From Hungatella sp. UBA3048 (GTDB lineage: Bacteria; Bacillota; Clostridia; Lachnospirales; Lachnospiraceae), in the NCBI GenBank assembly GCA_002367105.1, contig DFCS01000029.1, forward strand, positions 143,263-207,262: a DNA stretch of 64,000 nt, written 5' to 3'. The notes below the pieces were generated by a model. It was not told the DNA's origin, did not search any database, and saw nothing but the letters and a program-made list of their open reading frames with translations. The position numbers were made by a program, and so were the translations under genes. Within the stretch, counting starts at the first letter, position 1. The number at the start of each line of letters is the position of its first letter. This document shows, piece after piece, positions 8,266 through 16,863 of the stretch.

Positions 8266-8679
8266 TTATAAATTTTTAGATAGATAGTAACGCTTTCCTG
8301 TGACAGGGTAATCTTCTAGAGTAAACACGTTCTTGTATCCGTGCTTTTCATAGAAGGCAGGCGCCTGAAAACTGAAAGTATCCAGAAATGCGTACCTGCA
8401 CCCTCGTTCCTTCGCCGTTTCTTCCGCTTGTTTTAAAAGCTCACTGCCGATCTTTTGCCCCCGTTGATCTTCCTTGACCCATAAATATTTCACAAATAAC
8501 CAGTTGCCGTGTGTATTTCCAATCAGTCCCCCAACTTTTTCACCTGTCTCGTCCTGCAAATAGATTCCTAAATCTCTTGGATTCTTGTCCTCTATTCTGG
8601 CTAAATTATAGTCCAATAAGCCTTGGTAAATGATTTTCTCATCTTGTTCTTTTATTTTATCGGTTATTACAAAGTTCAT
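8266..8679 (-). CDS. GNAT-family N-acetyltransferase
   Basis: A 137-residue acetyltransferase with the acetyl-CoA motif VKEDQRGQKIGSELL and the C-terminal FYEKHGY segment typical of GNAT enzymes. An upstream ATG at 8724 would add 15 residues, but AAGGAG lies 11 bases before the ATG at 8679, and the fold begins with the strand MNFVITDKI there. It is the first gene of a two-gene unit with the AraC regulator and abuts it with no gap. The substrate, a small amine or peptide, cannot be told. Confidence 0.83.
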   Translation of the reverse strand: MNFVITDKIKEQDEKIIYQGLLDYNLARIEDKNPRDLGIYLQDETGEKVGGLIGNTHGNWLFVKYLWVKEDQRGQKIGSELLKQAEETAKERGCRYAFLDTFSFQAPAFYEKHGYKNVFTLEDYPVTGKRYYLSKNL

Positions 8680-8891
8680 TTTAATCGTTTCTCCTTGCTG
8701 GCTTATACGAGTTTTCAGTTGCATTTATCATACCATATCCCGCAGCACAATTCCACAATCCATATCAGGACTTGGTTGTAACAATCCTGGAATACGGTGA
8801 AAAGACCGGATTGCATTTAAGCAAAAATTATCAAGAAATAATTCCCGAAAGAGGATATAATGATAATATATTTTTGGAAAGGAGCAGGTAT

Positions 8892-9281
8892 ATGGATTAT
8901 CGTTCAAAAGTAGGGGATTCGCTTAAATATATCGAGGAAAACTTAAATGGTAAAATAGATCTTGATGATCTTGCAAAAAGAGCTTATCTGTCAAAATACC
9001 ACTATCATCGGATTTTTCACAAGGTATCAGGAGAATCCGTTACCAGATACATCACCAGAAGGCGGATGGAGAAGGCGGCGGGTGAGCTAGTCCAGACAGA
9101 CAGGCCGATTATCGATATCGCCCTGGAATATCAATATGCTTCTCAGGAATCCTTTTCAAGAGCTTTTTTAAAGATTTATGGATTGACGCCGGGAAAATAC
9201 CGGAAAAGGTATAGCGGCAATTCCAATCATGTGATTGATTTAAGCAGCCGTTTCAATAGGACCATGAATATGTCTGCATAA
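8892..9281 (+). CDS. Short AraC-type DNA-binding protein (MarA/SoxS-sized)
   Basis: A 129-residue protein that is essentially only the AraC DNA-binding domain. Helix-turn-helix one is IDLDDLAKRAYLSKYHYHRIF; the second is IIDIALEYQYASQESFSRAF, ending LTPGKYRKRY. There is no ligand-binding domain, as in MarA and SoxS. The frame is open upstream to 8772, but AAAGGAG lies 7 bases before ATG 8892, which is chosen. The ClpP-like gene follows after 17 bases, so the two are probably cotranscribed and this protein may regulate the pair. Confidence 0.85.
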   Translation: MDYRSKVGDSLKYIEENLNGKIDLDDLAKRAYLSKYHYHRIFHKVSGESVTRYITRRRMEKAAGELVQTDRPIIDIALEYQYASQESFSRAFLKIYGLTPGKYRKRYSGNSNHVIDLSSRFNRTMNMSA

Positions 9282-9298
9282 TAATCCGGGAGGTTTCT

Positions 9299-9892
9299 AT
9301 GAACAATCTTATTCCAATGGTAATTGAACAGACAGCTCGCGGAGAGCGGTCGTATGATATATTTTCCAGGCTGCTAAATGACCGTATTGTCATGCTTAAC
9401 GGCACAGTGACCAATGATACAGCAAGTCTGATTATAGCACAGATGCTTTTTCTGGAATCTACCGATCCTAATAAGGATATTCACTTATATATCAACAGCC
9501 CCGGGGGATCTGTAACAGATGGGTTCGCTATTATGGATACTATGAATAACATTAAATGTGATGTTTCCACCATTAGTATAGGTCAATCGGGAAGTGCGGC
9601 TTCCTTACTTCTGGCATCAGGGGAGAAGGGAAAGCGCTTTGCCCTTAGAAACAGTGAGATACTGATTCACCAGCCGTCAATATCCGGTGGGCTGCAGGGG
9701 CAGGCTACAGATATTAAAATCCATAGTGACTGGCTAGAAAAAACAAAGGCAAAGCTTAATGGGATATACAGCGAATTGACAGGTCAGCCGTTGAAGAAAA
9801 TTGAGGAAGATATGGAACGGGATCGTTATATGTCGGCTGAGGAGGCAAAGGAATATGGCTTAATTGATGAAATTCTATTAAGCCGCAGATAA
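9299..9892 (+). CDS. ClpP-like serine protease, variant active-site loop
   Basis: A 197-residue ClpP-family peptidase. The catalytic triad is intact by alignment: Ser99 in GQSGSA, His124 in LIHQP, Asp175 in ERDRYMSAEEAKEYGLID. The loop that normally reads ASMGA is GSAAS here, so the residues beside the nucleophile are unusual. The INSPGGS substrate-binding strand is kept. Canonical clpP normally sits beside tig and clpX; this copy follows an AraC-type gene, so it is probably a second paralogue. It would form a ClpP-type chamber, alone or with the housekeeping ClpP, needing an AAA+ partner not seen here. GGGAGG precedes the ATG. Confidence 0.85.
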   Translation: MNNLIPMVIEQTARGERSYDIFSRLLNDRIVMLNGTVTNDTASLIIAQMLFLESTDPNKDIHLYINSPGGSVTDGFAIMDTMNNIKCDVSTISIGQSGSAASLLLASGEKGKRFALRNSEILIHQPSISGGLQGQATDIKIHSDWLEKTKAKLNGIYSELTGQPLKKIEEDMERDRYMSAEEAKEYGLIDEILLSRR

Positions 9893-9912
9893 TGCCGGAA
9901 TATCAGCATAAG

Positions 9913-9957
9913 AAACCCGCTTAAGGAAAGTCTTATAGGACTTCCGTAAGCGGGTTT
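9913..9957 (+). terminator. Intrinsic terminator after the ClpP-like gene
   Basis: A long stem, AAACCCGCTTA.GGAAAGTC pairing with GGACTTCC.TAAGCGGGTTT, ends in TTTTT. Confidence 0.9.
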
Positions 9958-10242
9958 TTCTCAATCGTAATCTACAGGTATACATCAATCATTTTTACCT
10001 TTTCATCTCGCCCCATCAATTCATAGTATATACGCCATTCTTCAATTGACTGCAAATATTATCGATTGTTTTCAACCTTTGGTTTTGTATTTTAAGTTTC
10101 CATGTTATAATAAAGCATGATTTTTCCAAAAAAAGGGAAAGCTGGAGTGGTGGGGTTATTGAAAATATGATACGTACAAACCATGTTGAAGCTATGTAAA
10201 ACCCAATAAACACAATACAATCGATAGAGGAGCTAAAATCGT
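9958..10242. other. Gene-free stretch before the ABC operon
   Basis: I see no intact gene. On the minus strand, 9972-10055 encodes about 27 residues ending DEKVKMIDVYL, reminiscent of a toxin or phage-protein C-terminus, but a stop lies two codons upstream, so at most it is a remnant. A TATAAT-like hexamer near 10110 and GAGGAG at 10226-10231 belong to the ABC operon leader. Confidence 0.4.
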
Positions 10243-11163
10243 ATGCACCAAATAATCCAAGTTAAAAACTTCACAAAAAGATACGGCGATTTTGTTGCCG
10301 TAAATGATATATCGTTTGACGTGGAAGAAGGTAGTATATTCGCTTTCCTGGGGCCGAATGGTGCTGGAAAGAGCACAACAATTAATACGTTGTGCACCAT
10401 ATTTGAAAAAACATCAGGGTCACTTTTGATCGATGGAAAAGATGTTACCGGACAAAAAAGTGAGGTCAGATCAACAATAGGAGTGGTGTTCCAGGATTCG
10501 ACCCTGGATGCCAAAATGACCATTGAAGAGAATTTAAAAATGCACTGCGTTTTCTATAATATCCCTAAAAGTGAAGTAGAAGAACGCATACAATTCGTTT
10601 TAAAGCTGGTGGATCTGGTGGCTGAAAGAAAAAAACTGGTTGCGGCCTTGTCCGGTGGAATGAAACGGCGTGTAGAAATTGCCCGCGGATTGATTCACTA
10701 TCCCAAAGTTTTATTTCTTGATGAGCCTACAACAGGGCTTGACCCGCAGACCAGGGCACATATATGGGAGTATATTATTAAGCTTCAGAAGGAAAGAAAT
10801 ATTACAATTTTTCTTACAACACATTATATGGAAGAAGCAGAAATATGCAGTAAAGTTGCAATCATCGACGGTGGTGTTATCGTGGCTCATGATACGCCCT
10901 ACGCTTTGAAGAAAAAATACACAAGAGACAAGGCATATATCAGCACAAAAAATGAAGCAGCGCTTGAACGTCTGCTGGCAGAATATGATTTGAATTATAT
11001 AAAAAAAGATGGCTATTATAGAGTAGAGGCCGAAAATCTGGCCGGTTTATTGGAGGTTCTCAGCGTTCATAAAGAATACGTTACTAATATAGAGATCAAA
11101 AAAGGTACATTTAATGATGTTTTTTTGGAGATAACAGGCAAAAAGATAAGAGAGGATACTTAA
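10243..11163 (+). CDS. ABC transporter ATPase, DrrA/CcmA type
   Basis: A 306-residue ATP-binding protein. Walker A is GPNGAGKST (about residues 38-46), the signature is LSGGMKRRVEIARGL, and Walker B is VLFLDEPTTGLDP. The C-terminal extension beyond the ATPase core is typical of DrrA-like exporters. It pairs with the ABC-2 permease that begins two bases after its stop, forming a complete exporter (two ATPases, two permeases). Such systems export drugs, lipids or peptides; nothing nearby shows the substrate. A GAGGAG site lies about 10 bases before the ATG. Confidence 0.93.
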   Translation: MHQIIQVKNFTKRYGDFVAVNDISFDVEEGSIFAFLGPNGAGKSTTINTLCTIFEKTSGSLLIDGKDVTGQKSEVRSTIGVVFQDSTLDAKMTIEENLKMHCVFYNIPKSEVEERIQFVLKLVDLVAERKKLVAALSGGMKRRVEIARGLIHYPKVLFLDEPTTGLDPQTRAHIWEYIIKLQKERNITIFLTTHYMEEAEICSKVAIIDGGVIVAHDTPYALKKKYTRDKAYISTKNEAALERLLAEYDLNYIKKDGYYRVEAENLAGLLEVLSVHKEYVTNIEIKKGTFNDVFLEITGKKIREDT

Positions 11164-11164
11164 A

Positions 11165-12001
11165 ATGAATACTGTGTTTGCATTGTGGAAGAGAGGCTTA
11201 AAAGCCTTTGTGAGAAATAAAACAGGGCTGGTTCTTTCGCTGATATTTCCTTTTTTCTTTGTTTATGTATTTGGTGCTATATTTAAAAATGATTTTATTG
11301 AAAATCCCATCTCTTATATGCTCTCCGGCGTTATCATAACCACGGTGTTTGAAAGTGCGCTGAATTTAGCATCATCAACCGTTGACGATATGGTCAGCGG
11401 GTTTATGAAAGAGGTGTTGGTTTCTCCGGCTAAAAGGATTGCTGTTGCAATGGGTCAATTATTATCTGCCGCTACAGTCTCTACTTTACAAGGGGTATTA
11501 ATATTGGCGGTAGGATTATTGACCGGGATTAAGTTCACTTCCTGGACTACACCGTTATATATTCTCATATCAATGATTTTTATTGGTATTGCTTTTTCAG
11601 GCGCAGGGTTGTTTATGGCAACTAAGGTTCGTAACGGTCAAACCTTCCAGATCGTCAAGACCGCCGTAACAATGCCCCTTACATTCCTTTCCGGGGCCTA
11701 TATTCCCTTATCGATGCTGCCCGATACCCTTAGGTTTGTCGCCTACATGAATCCCATGACTTATGCTACCGCATTTTTCCGCATGATTGTTCTGGAAAAA
11801 ACCAATCTTTCCATTGCTGAACTTAAGAATGAAGGGCTTGTAGTTGATATTAACGGCTTTATAGTTACCCCGTTTATGACCTTTGCTATCATTTTAACGA
11901 TCGGACTGGTGTTTTTATTATTATCCACCAATTCATTCGTTAAAACAGATTTCTCACGATTGAACCGGAGTGCGACCGATGCCAATGAGCTCTGGGGTTA
12001 G
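11165..12001 (+). CDS. ABC-2 type permease, DrrB-like
   Basis: A 278-residue membrane protein with six predicted hydrophobic segments, of the ABC-2 class. It has the family motif region MTFLSGAYIPLSMLP..LRFVAYMNPMTYATAFFR, split by one non-conserved stretch. It is translationally coupled to the ATPase gene (stop TAA at 11161-11163, ATG at 11165). No clear terminator follows. It is probably the membrane half of a drug or lipid exporter. Confidence 0.9.
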   Translation: MNTVFALWKRGLKAFVRNKTGLVLSLIFPFFFVYVFGAIFKNDFIENPISYMLSGVIITTVFESALNLASSTVDDMVSGFMKEVLVSPAKRIAVAMGQLLSAATVSTLQGVLILAVGLLTGIKFTSWTTPLYILISMIFIGIAFSGAGLFMATKVRNGQTFQIVKTAVTMPLTFLSGAYIPLSMLPDTLRFVAYMNPMTYATAFFRMIVLEKTNLSIAELKNEGLVVDINGFIVTPFMTFAIILTIGLVFLLLSTNSFVKTDFSRLNRSATDANELWG

Positions 12002-12191
12002 TAAGTGGCGTATTTTTGATTCTGAAAAATGTTGTAGGTTGAACCATCGAGATGCCTGGTGATATCATATGGATGGAAGTTTATGAAAGTGGTGAAGCCA
12101 ATGGTAAAATAGCTAAATGATTCTCTAAATACTCTAAGCATATTATATGACAAAATTATATAATAAAAGGAGGTCTCAAAATGTGTTATTA

Positions 12192-12221
12192 GTGGCTATG
12201 TGGCTTACATAGTCACTTTTT
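12192..12221 (+). terminator. Terminator in the leader of the DUF255 gene, preceded by a three-codon ORF
   Basis: GTGGCTATGT and ACATAGTCAC form a stem with a 5-base loop, followed by TTTTT. Just before it, AAAAGGAGG precedes a minimal reading frame ATG-TGT-TAT-TAG whose stop touches the stem. This could be an attenuator or simply the end of the upstream transcript. Confidence 0.65.
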
Positions 12222-12268
12222 GTTTGGGTATAATAAGGTTATATTTTTATTTAAGGAGGTGATGCACT

Positions 12269-14326
12269 ATGACAACTAGCAAGATACCCAATAGATTAAT
12301 ACATGAAAAAAGTCCTTATCTACTTCAACACGCTTATAATCCAGTTGACTGGTGGCCTTGGTGTGAACAAGCATTTACGAAAGCAAAAGCAGAAGATAAG
12401 CCTATTTTCTTATCTATTGGGTATTCCTAACGTTGGTTATAGAAATCTTGTTGTCATTGGTGTCATGTCATGGCTCATGAGTCTTTTGAAGACCAGGAGG
12501 CGGCGGATGTTCTTAACAAATTTTATGTGGCGATAAAGGTAGACAGGGAAGAGCGGCCGGATATAGATTCCGTATATATGTCAGTCTGCCAGGCTCTCAC
12601 AGGTTCCGGCGGATGGCCTCTGACGATCATTATGACGCCGGATCAAAAACCTTTTTATGCCGGGACTTATCTGCCTAAATATTCAAGATGGGGATCCGCT
12701 GGTCTTCTGGATGTTTTAACTTCTATCCGGAAGCTTTGGGAAAATGAGAAACATAAGCTTTTGGAAGCGGGAGATGAGATAACCGGATATTTAGACAAGG
12801 AAGGGACAGCTGTTAATCATGAGGGAAGGGAACCGAACAGAGACTTGTTTCTGTCAGCAGCAAGCCAGTTAACAAGGTCCTTTGATAAGAAATGGGGTGG
12901 CTTTGGAAGGGCACCTAAATTTCCCATGCCTCATAATCTGCTTTTCCTTTTAAGGCATTATTATTTTGAAAGAGATAAAGATGCCCTTCTTGCTGCAGAA
13001 AAGAGCCTCAGACAAATGTACCGGGGTGGAATATACGACCACATTGGAGGCGGTTTTTCCCGTTACTCCACAGATGAAAAGTGGTTAGTACCCCATTTTG
13101 AAAAAATGTTGTATGACAATGCGCTTTTGCTGTATGCTTACACGGAAGCCTTTGCCATAACTGGGGACAACCTTTATACAAAAGTATCCCGGGGAATCAT
13201 TCGTTACATCCGGGACGTGCTGACTGATGAGCAGGGCGGTTTTTACTGTGGTCAGGACGCTGACAGTGAAGGGGTGGAAGGAAAGTTTTATACGTTTCAG
13301 AAGGAAGAGATCGAACAGGTTTTTAACGGCGATGCAGATGAATTCTGTGATTGGTTTGGAATTTCGGAAGCAGGAAATTTTGAGGGAAAGAATATTCCAA
13401 ATCTCATTGAAAATGAAAATTATGGCGCCAGCAGTGATAAAGTAGAGAATCTGTGTAAAAAGCTTTATGATTACCGCATAACAAGGACATCTCTTCATAC
13501 GGATGATAAGATATTAACCTCCTGGAATGGACTTATGATAGGGGCGCTTGCAAAATCATATGAGGTACTGGGAGATGACTGGTGTCTCGAAGCGGCAAAA
13601 AATGCGCAGGCGTTTATAGAAAAGAATTTGACCTCTGAAAAGGGCAGGCTCTTTATCCGCTACAGGGAGGGGCAGGCAGATCACGACGGACAGCTTGACG
13701 ATTACGCTTTTTATGCCTTTGGCCTGTTGGAGTTATATGAGGCTTCCTTTGATATCAAATATCTTAATATTGCCGCTGAAATCTCAGAAAAGATGCTTGA
13801 ATTGTTTTTTGATGAAGATCAGGGAGGCTTTTATATGTATGCCCATGACAGGGATAAACTAATAAGCCGTCCGAAGGAGGTTTACGATGGCGCGCTTCCT
13901 TCAGGGAATTCGGTTGCTGCATATGTAATCAGCAGGCTCTATCACCTAACCGGTAAAATAAAATGGCAGAACGTTCTGGAAAAGCAGGTATCTTACCTGA
14001 CGCAGGAAGTGGAGAAAAGCCCAGCAAACTACTGCTTTTCCCTGCTTGCATTTCAAAGCATCCTGTATCCGTCTACGGAAATTGTATGTGTATCCGCTGA
14101 GGGTTCTATATTAGAAGAGATACAAATCTTGCAGAGAAGCCGGAAGCCTGATGTCAGCATGATTTTAAAAACTCCCCGGAACGTGGCAGCTCTGTCAGAG
14201 GCAGCTCCATTTACGGCGGATTATCCGGTTCCGCCTGAAGGAAGTAATTATTATGTCTGTCGAAATGGGACGTGCATGAAGCCTGTAGAAGGCATGGATG
14301 AGTTAAAAGAAGTGTTGGAATCCTGA
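12269..14326 (+). pseudogene. Thioredoxin-fold DUF255 protein (YyaL/SPATA20 type), broken by an in-frame insertion with two stops
   Basis: The first 53 codons give a normal start (NRLIHEKSPYLLQHAYNPVD..KPIFLSIGYS). Family members continue directly S-T-CHWCHVMAHESFED. Here, between the serine and CHWCH, there are eight codons in place of one, including TAA at 12428 and TAG at 12440. The frame then resumes and stays open to 14326 with all later family features (VKVDREERPDID-like region, GGWPLTIIMTPD, six-hairpin-type repeats). A restart at ATG 12470 would leave out the CxxC motif, so the product would probably be inactive. AAGGAGG lies before ATG 12269. The 5' part and leader look more AT-rich than the remainder, which suggests a recombination join at this point. 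Confidence 0.85.
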
Positions 14327-14433
14327 AACCCACAAAAAACTGGAAGAAATCATTGATGCCATCTGTTCCAGTGAGAGTCTGGGCAAACTGTTTAGTATTT
14401 GATTGCTTAAATAAGTTTGGAAATGAAAAACAG

Positions 14434-14473
14434 AAAGACGCTATGAGCATTATGACAACTCATAGCGTCTTTT
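14434..14473 (+). terminator. Terminator after the DUF255 pseudogene
   Basis: AAAGACGCTATGAG pairs perfectly with CTCATAGCGTCTTT across an 11-base loop. A-rich sequence on the left gives a usable T-run for the convergent strand too. Between 14327 and 14433 a short frame (ending SLGKLFSI at a TGA) resembles a protein C-terminus but has no start. Confidence 0.8.
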
Positions 14474-14528
14474 AAATCACTTACAGAATACAAAGGTACC
14501 TTTTGATTACTTCCATGAAATGTATAGG

Positions 14529-15254
14529 TCAGGCTGCCTGTTTGGGCTCAGCCGCTTCAGGACTTTTTGATTTATTTGAGATCATCCTGCACATAACAGC
14601 GGATATCAGGGTTGTAATCAAAAAGGTAAGAGCAAGCAAGGAAACCGCTTCAGGTATATATCCTACGTATGCCTCATTGCCCGCCGCCATGAGAGAAGGA
14701 TCCACACAGGCGACTCCTGTGGTAGCACATAGGCCTGCACCAACCCAGCCGGGTCTCTTTAAGATGACCTTGTCAGCCAGAAAATACATAAACACCAGAT
14801 TGATAGCAAATATAACCAGTGCGAGGACAATTCCGCGTATACCGGCGTGGAAAGCAGTTTTTAAATTAATGGCAGCTCCAAATACAAAACCCATCAGCAC
14901 GAGACAGATGGTGGAAGCCGGTTTGATAAATTTAATAAATTCCAGATCCAGATTTCCCAGCAGCATACCAAGAAAGAATGGTATCAGTACATTAATGGCT
15001 GACATCCAGTTGACAGCATCCGAGCCGCCGGAAAGGTTGAATACGAGGATGGACCAGACGGACATGCAGAAAAGCTGTGGAAGCAGCATCATGCCCATAT
15101 CCTCAGGCTCTCCGTATTGCTGTGCCAGTGAGATAAATAATCCGGGATTCATATAGCAGATAGCGGGAATAAATGCGAAGGCAGAGATGCCCCAGATCCC
15201 ATCTACACCAAAAAAACGCAGGAACAGTGTTCCGACGCCGAAAATGATAAGCAG
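14529..15254 (-). pseudogene. 2-keto-3-deoxygluconate permease-like (KdgT), 5'-truncated
   Basis: The encoded segment (about 242 codons) aligns with the C-terminal two thirds of KdgT-type permeases: ICYMNPGLFISLAQQYGE, then FFLGMLLGNLD, then PGWVGAGLCATTGVAC. Functional members have about 310-330 residues; the first ~100 are missing. The coding pattern continues upstream of the first Met (15152) to 15254, where an in-frame TAG at 15255-15257 ends it and no start follows. It would have carried 2-keto-3-deoxygluconate by H+ symport. No KDG kinase or aldolase gene is near. An opposite-strand frame over the same bases lacks family features. Confidence 0.75.
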
Positions 15255-15360
15255 CTAAAATATTGCATAGGTAGATCAGTCCTATCCCTATTTACATACA
15301 TAAAAACCACAGTCTCCCATATAAATAAGTAAGCAATTTACAGTATGGGAGGTAGTTTGT

Positions 15361-16326
15361 ATGTGTACGGCTTTTACTTTAAGATCCCGGCAAGGGGAAA
15401 CCTTTTTTGGAAGAAATATGGATTTCTCTTATGATATTCAGCCTCATCTTTACATTATCCCGAAGAATTATGAATGGGATAACTCATTAAATATGGAGAA
15501 AATCCATGATGTATACAGCTTTATCGGAATTGGACAGGAACTGGATGGGGACCTGGGATTTTTTGATGGGGTTAATGAAATGGGGTTTGCTGCTGCGGCT
15601 CTTTATTTTGCAGGCTATGCCCATTATGATACCTGGCAGGCCCTTGGGGACAGAGAACAGATTGCTTCCATTGATTTCCTTCACTATATTTTGGGAAGAT
15701 GTGCAGATATCGGTGATTTACGGCAATTAATGAAGAATCTCTCAATTGTAGGTCTTGAAGATCCGGTTACAAAGACTGTGGCTCCATTGCATTGGATGGC
15801 AGTAGACCGAAGTGGGGAGTGTGTCGTCATAGAGCAGACGGAAAGAGGTATGGAAGTATTAGCAAATTCCATTGGTGTTATGGCGAACAGTCCCGATTAT
15901 CGGTGGCATAAGACGAATCTAAGAAATTACATAGAGGCTACTCCCTATCAGTCCGAGGAGACTACTTGGGGAAATGTCCGGCTGACTCCATTTGGACAGG
16001 CGGGAGGTACACAGACTCTGCCGGGAGGGTACACGTCTCCGGAACGCTTTGTCAGGACCGCTTATTTAAAATCATTTATTCCCATACCTCAAAGCCGTAT
16101 GGAAGCGGTTGTTTCATGCTTTCATGTCATGGAGAGCGTTACCATACCGAAAGGAGCAGTTGTAACCAGCCGGAATACTTATGATTACACCAAATATACA
16201 GCTTTTATCAATACTTCTACCTGTGAATATTTTTTCAAGACTTATGACAATATACAGGTTGGAATGGCTAGTCTTTTTGAGAATTGCGCCCAATCCCCGG
16301 AACTTGTGAATCTGGGCGGCCTATAG
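15361..16326 (+). CDS. Choloylglycine hydrolase family, penicillin V acylase-like
   Basis: A 321-residue Ntn hydrolase. After Met removal Cys2 is the nucleophile. The other family residues are in register: Arg18, Asp21 (GRNMDF), Asn176 (ANSP) and Arg229 (SPERFVR). Position 82 is Tyr (AALYFAGYA). Bile-salt hydrolases usually have Asn here and penicillin V acylases Tyr, so an acylase or N-acyl amide (for example acyl-homoserine lactone or N-acyl amino acid) substrate is more likely than conjugated bile acids. There is no signal peptide; the enzyme is probably cytoplasmic. GGGAGG lies 8 bases before ATG. It stands alone between two broken regions. Confidence 0.85.
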   Translation: MCTAFTLRSRQGETFFGRNMDFSYDIQPHLYIIPKNYEWDNSLNMEKIHDVYSFIGIGQELDGDLGFFDGVNEMGFAAAALYFAGYAHYDTWQALGDREQIASIDFLHYILGRCADIGDLRQLMKNLSIVGLEDPVTKTVAPLHWMAVDRSGECVVIEQTERGMEVLANSIGVMANSPDYRWHKTNLRNYIEATPYQSEETTWGNVRLTPFGQAGGTQTLPGGYTSPERFVRTAYLKSFIPIPQSRMEAVVSCFHVMESVTIPKGAVVTSRNTYDYTKYTAFINTSTCEYFFKTYDNIQVGMASLFENCAQSPELVNLGGL

Positions 16327-16480
16327 AAGCAAGCCGGGGCGGCAAAAAGCTTATTGATAAAAAGCCGTTCCGGCCCCATTCCGGAGCTAAGCCTTCTCAG
16401 CCTTGATCTTCCCGGAGAAATGAAGCGTGTCCGAGATGTTCTGCAGGCGGCAGCTATCCTTATAATTGCATGACCAAATA
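16327..16480. other. Hairpin and possible gene remnant after the acylase-like gene
   Basis: GCCGGGGCGGC at about 16333-16343 pairs with GCCGTTCCGGC, without a T-run. The frame beyond the acylase stop stays open for 48 codons in the same phase, ending with LQAAAILIIA at a TGA at 16471. It looks like a protein C-terminus but has no start, so it may be a decayed gene end or chance. Confidence 0.35.
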
Positions 16481-16534
16481 AAAAAGGCGTATTACATGAC
16501 TGATTCTCGGAACCGGTCATGCAATACGCTTTTC
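16481..16534 (+). terminator. Intrinsic terminator downstream of the acylase-like gene
   Basis: AAAAGGCGTATTACATGAC pairs, with one bulge, with GTCATGCAATACGCTTTT. A-rich and T-rich flanks allow function on either strand. Confidence 0.75.
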
Positions 16535-16806
16535 AAAAAGTTATTTCAAAAAGGGAGGAGAGCTGATAATAAATTACCAGCTCGAGTATTATGAAAAAAA
16601 TCTTATAAGCAATTTGTATTTTATGTTTTAAGTATATCCATGAAACATGAAGAAATCATGTTGTTTGTGTAAAAGGTTTTTGAATGAAATTTTAACAAAG
16701 TATGAACGATAGGATATATCTGGGACTGTATTCAAATGGGACTATACAAATATAGGAGTATTTGATAAAATATAGCCATATGCGGAATCTGACGCTATAA
16801 ATACTT
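16535..16806. other. Gene-free AT-rich stretch before the cyclophilin gene
   Basis: No coding frame of note. It should carry the cyclophilin promoter; an AGGAGG-like motif at 16553-16560 is followed by no reading frame. I see no other structure until the palindrome at 16807. Confidence 0.4.
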
Positions 16807-16841
16807 TAAAGGTATACCTTTATGCCCAAAGAACATGGGCA
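16807..16841 (+). repeat. Palindrome plus stem-loop cassette before the cyclophilin gene
   Basis: TAAAGGTATACCTTTA (16807-16822) is a perfect 16-bp palindrome. It is followed at once by TGCCC-AAAGAACAT-GGGCA (16823-16841), then by purine-rich ribosome-binding sequence. It matches the cassette repeated before the LicD gene (TATACCTTTATGCC...GGGCAG). The shared layout suggests one repeat family. Confidence 0.6.
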
Positions 16842-16863
16842 GAAAAGCAGAAAGGGAAAAAAT

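Noticed and set aside
9972..10055. Possible toxin-like C-terminus on the minus strand
   Set aside because: Only about 27 codons with a stop two codons upstream and no start; too little to call a gene, kept only as a note in the gap entry.
12303..12536. 77-codon frame spanning the DUF255 insertion
   Set aside because: It is a different phase from both halves of the DUF255 gene and reads no recognisable protein.
14503..15156. 217-codon open frame on the plus strand opposite the KdgT-like remnant
   Set aside because: Composition is Ser/Thr/Arg-rich without motifs, and the minus strand carries clear permease motifs and membrane helices.
16327..16473. Read-through extension of the acylase-like gene past its TAG
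   Set aside because: The frame stays open for 48 codons, but family members end where this TAG lies, and there is no recoding signal visible.
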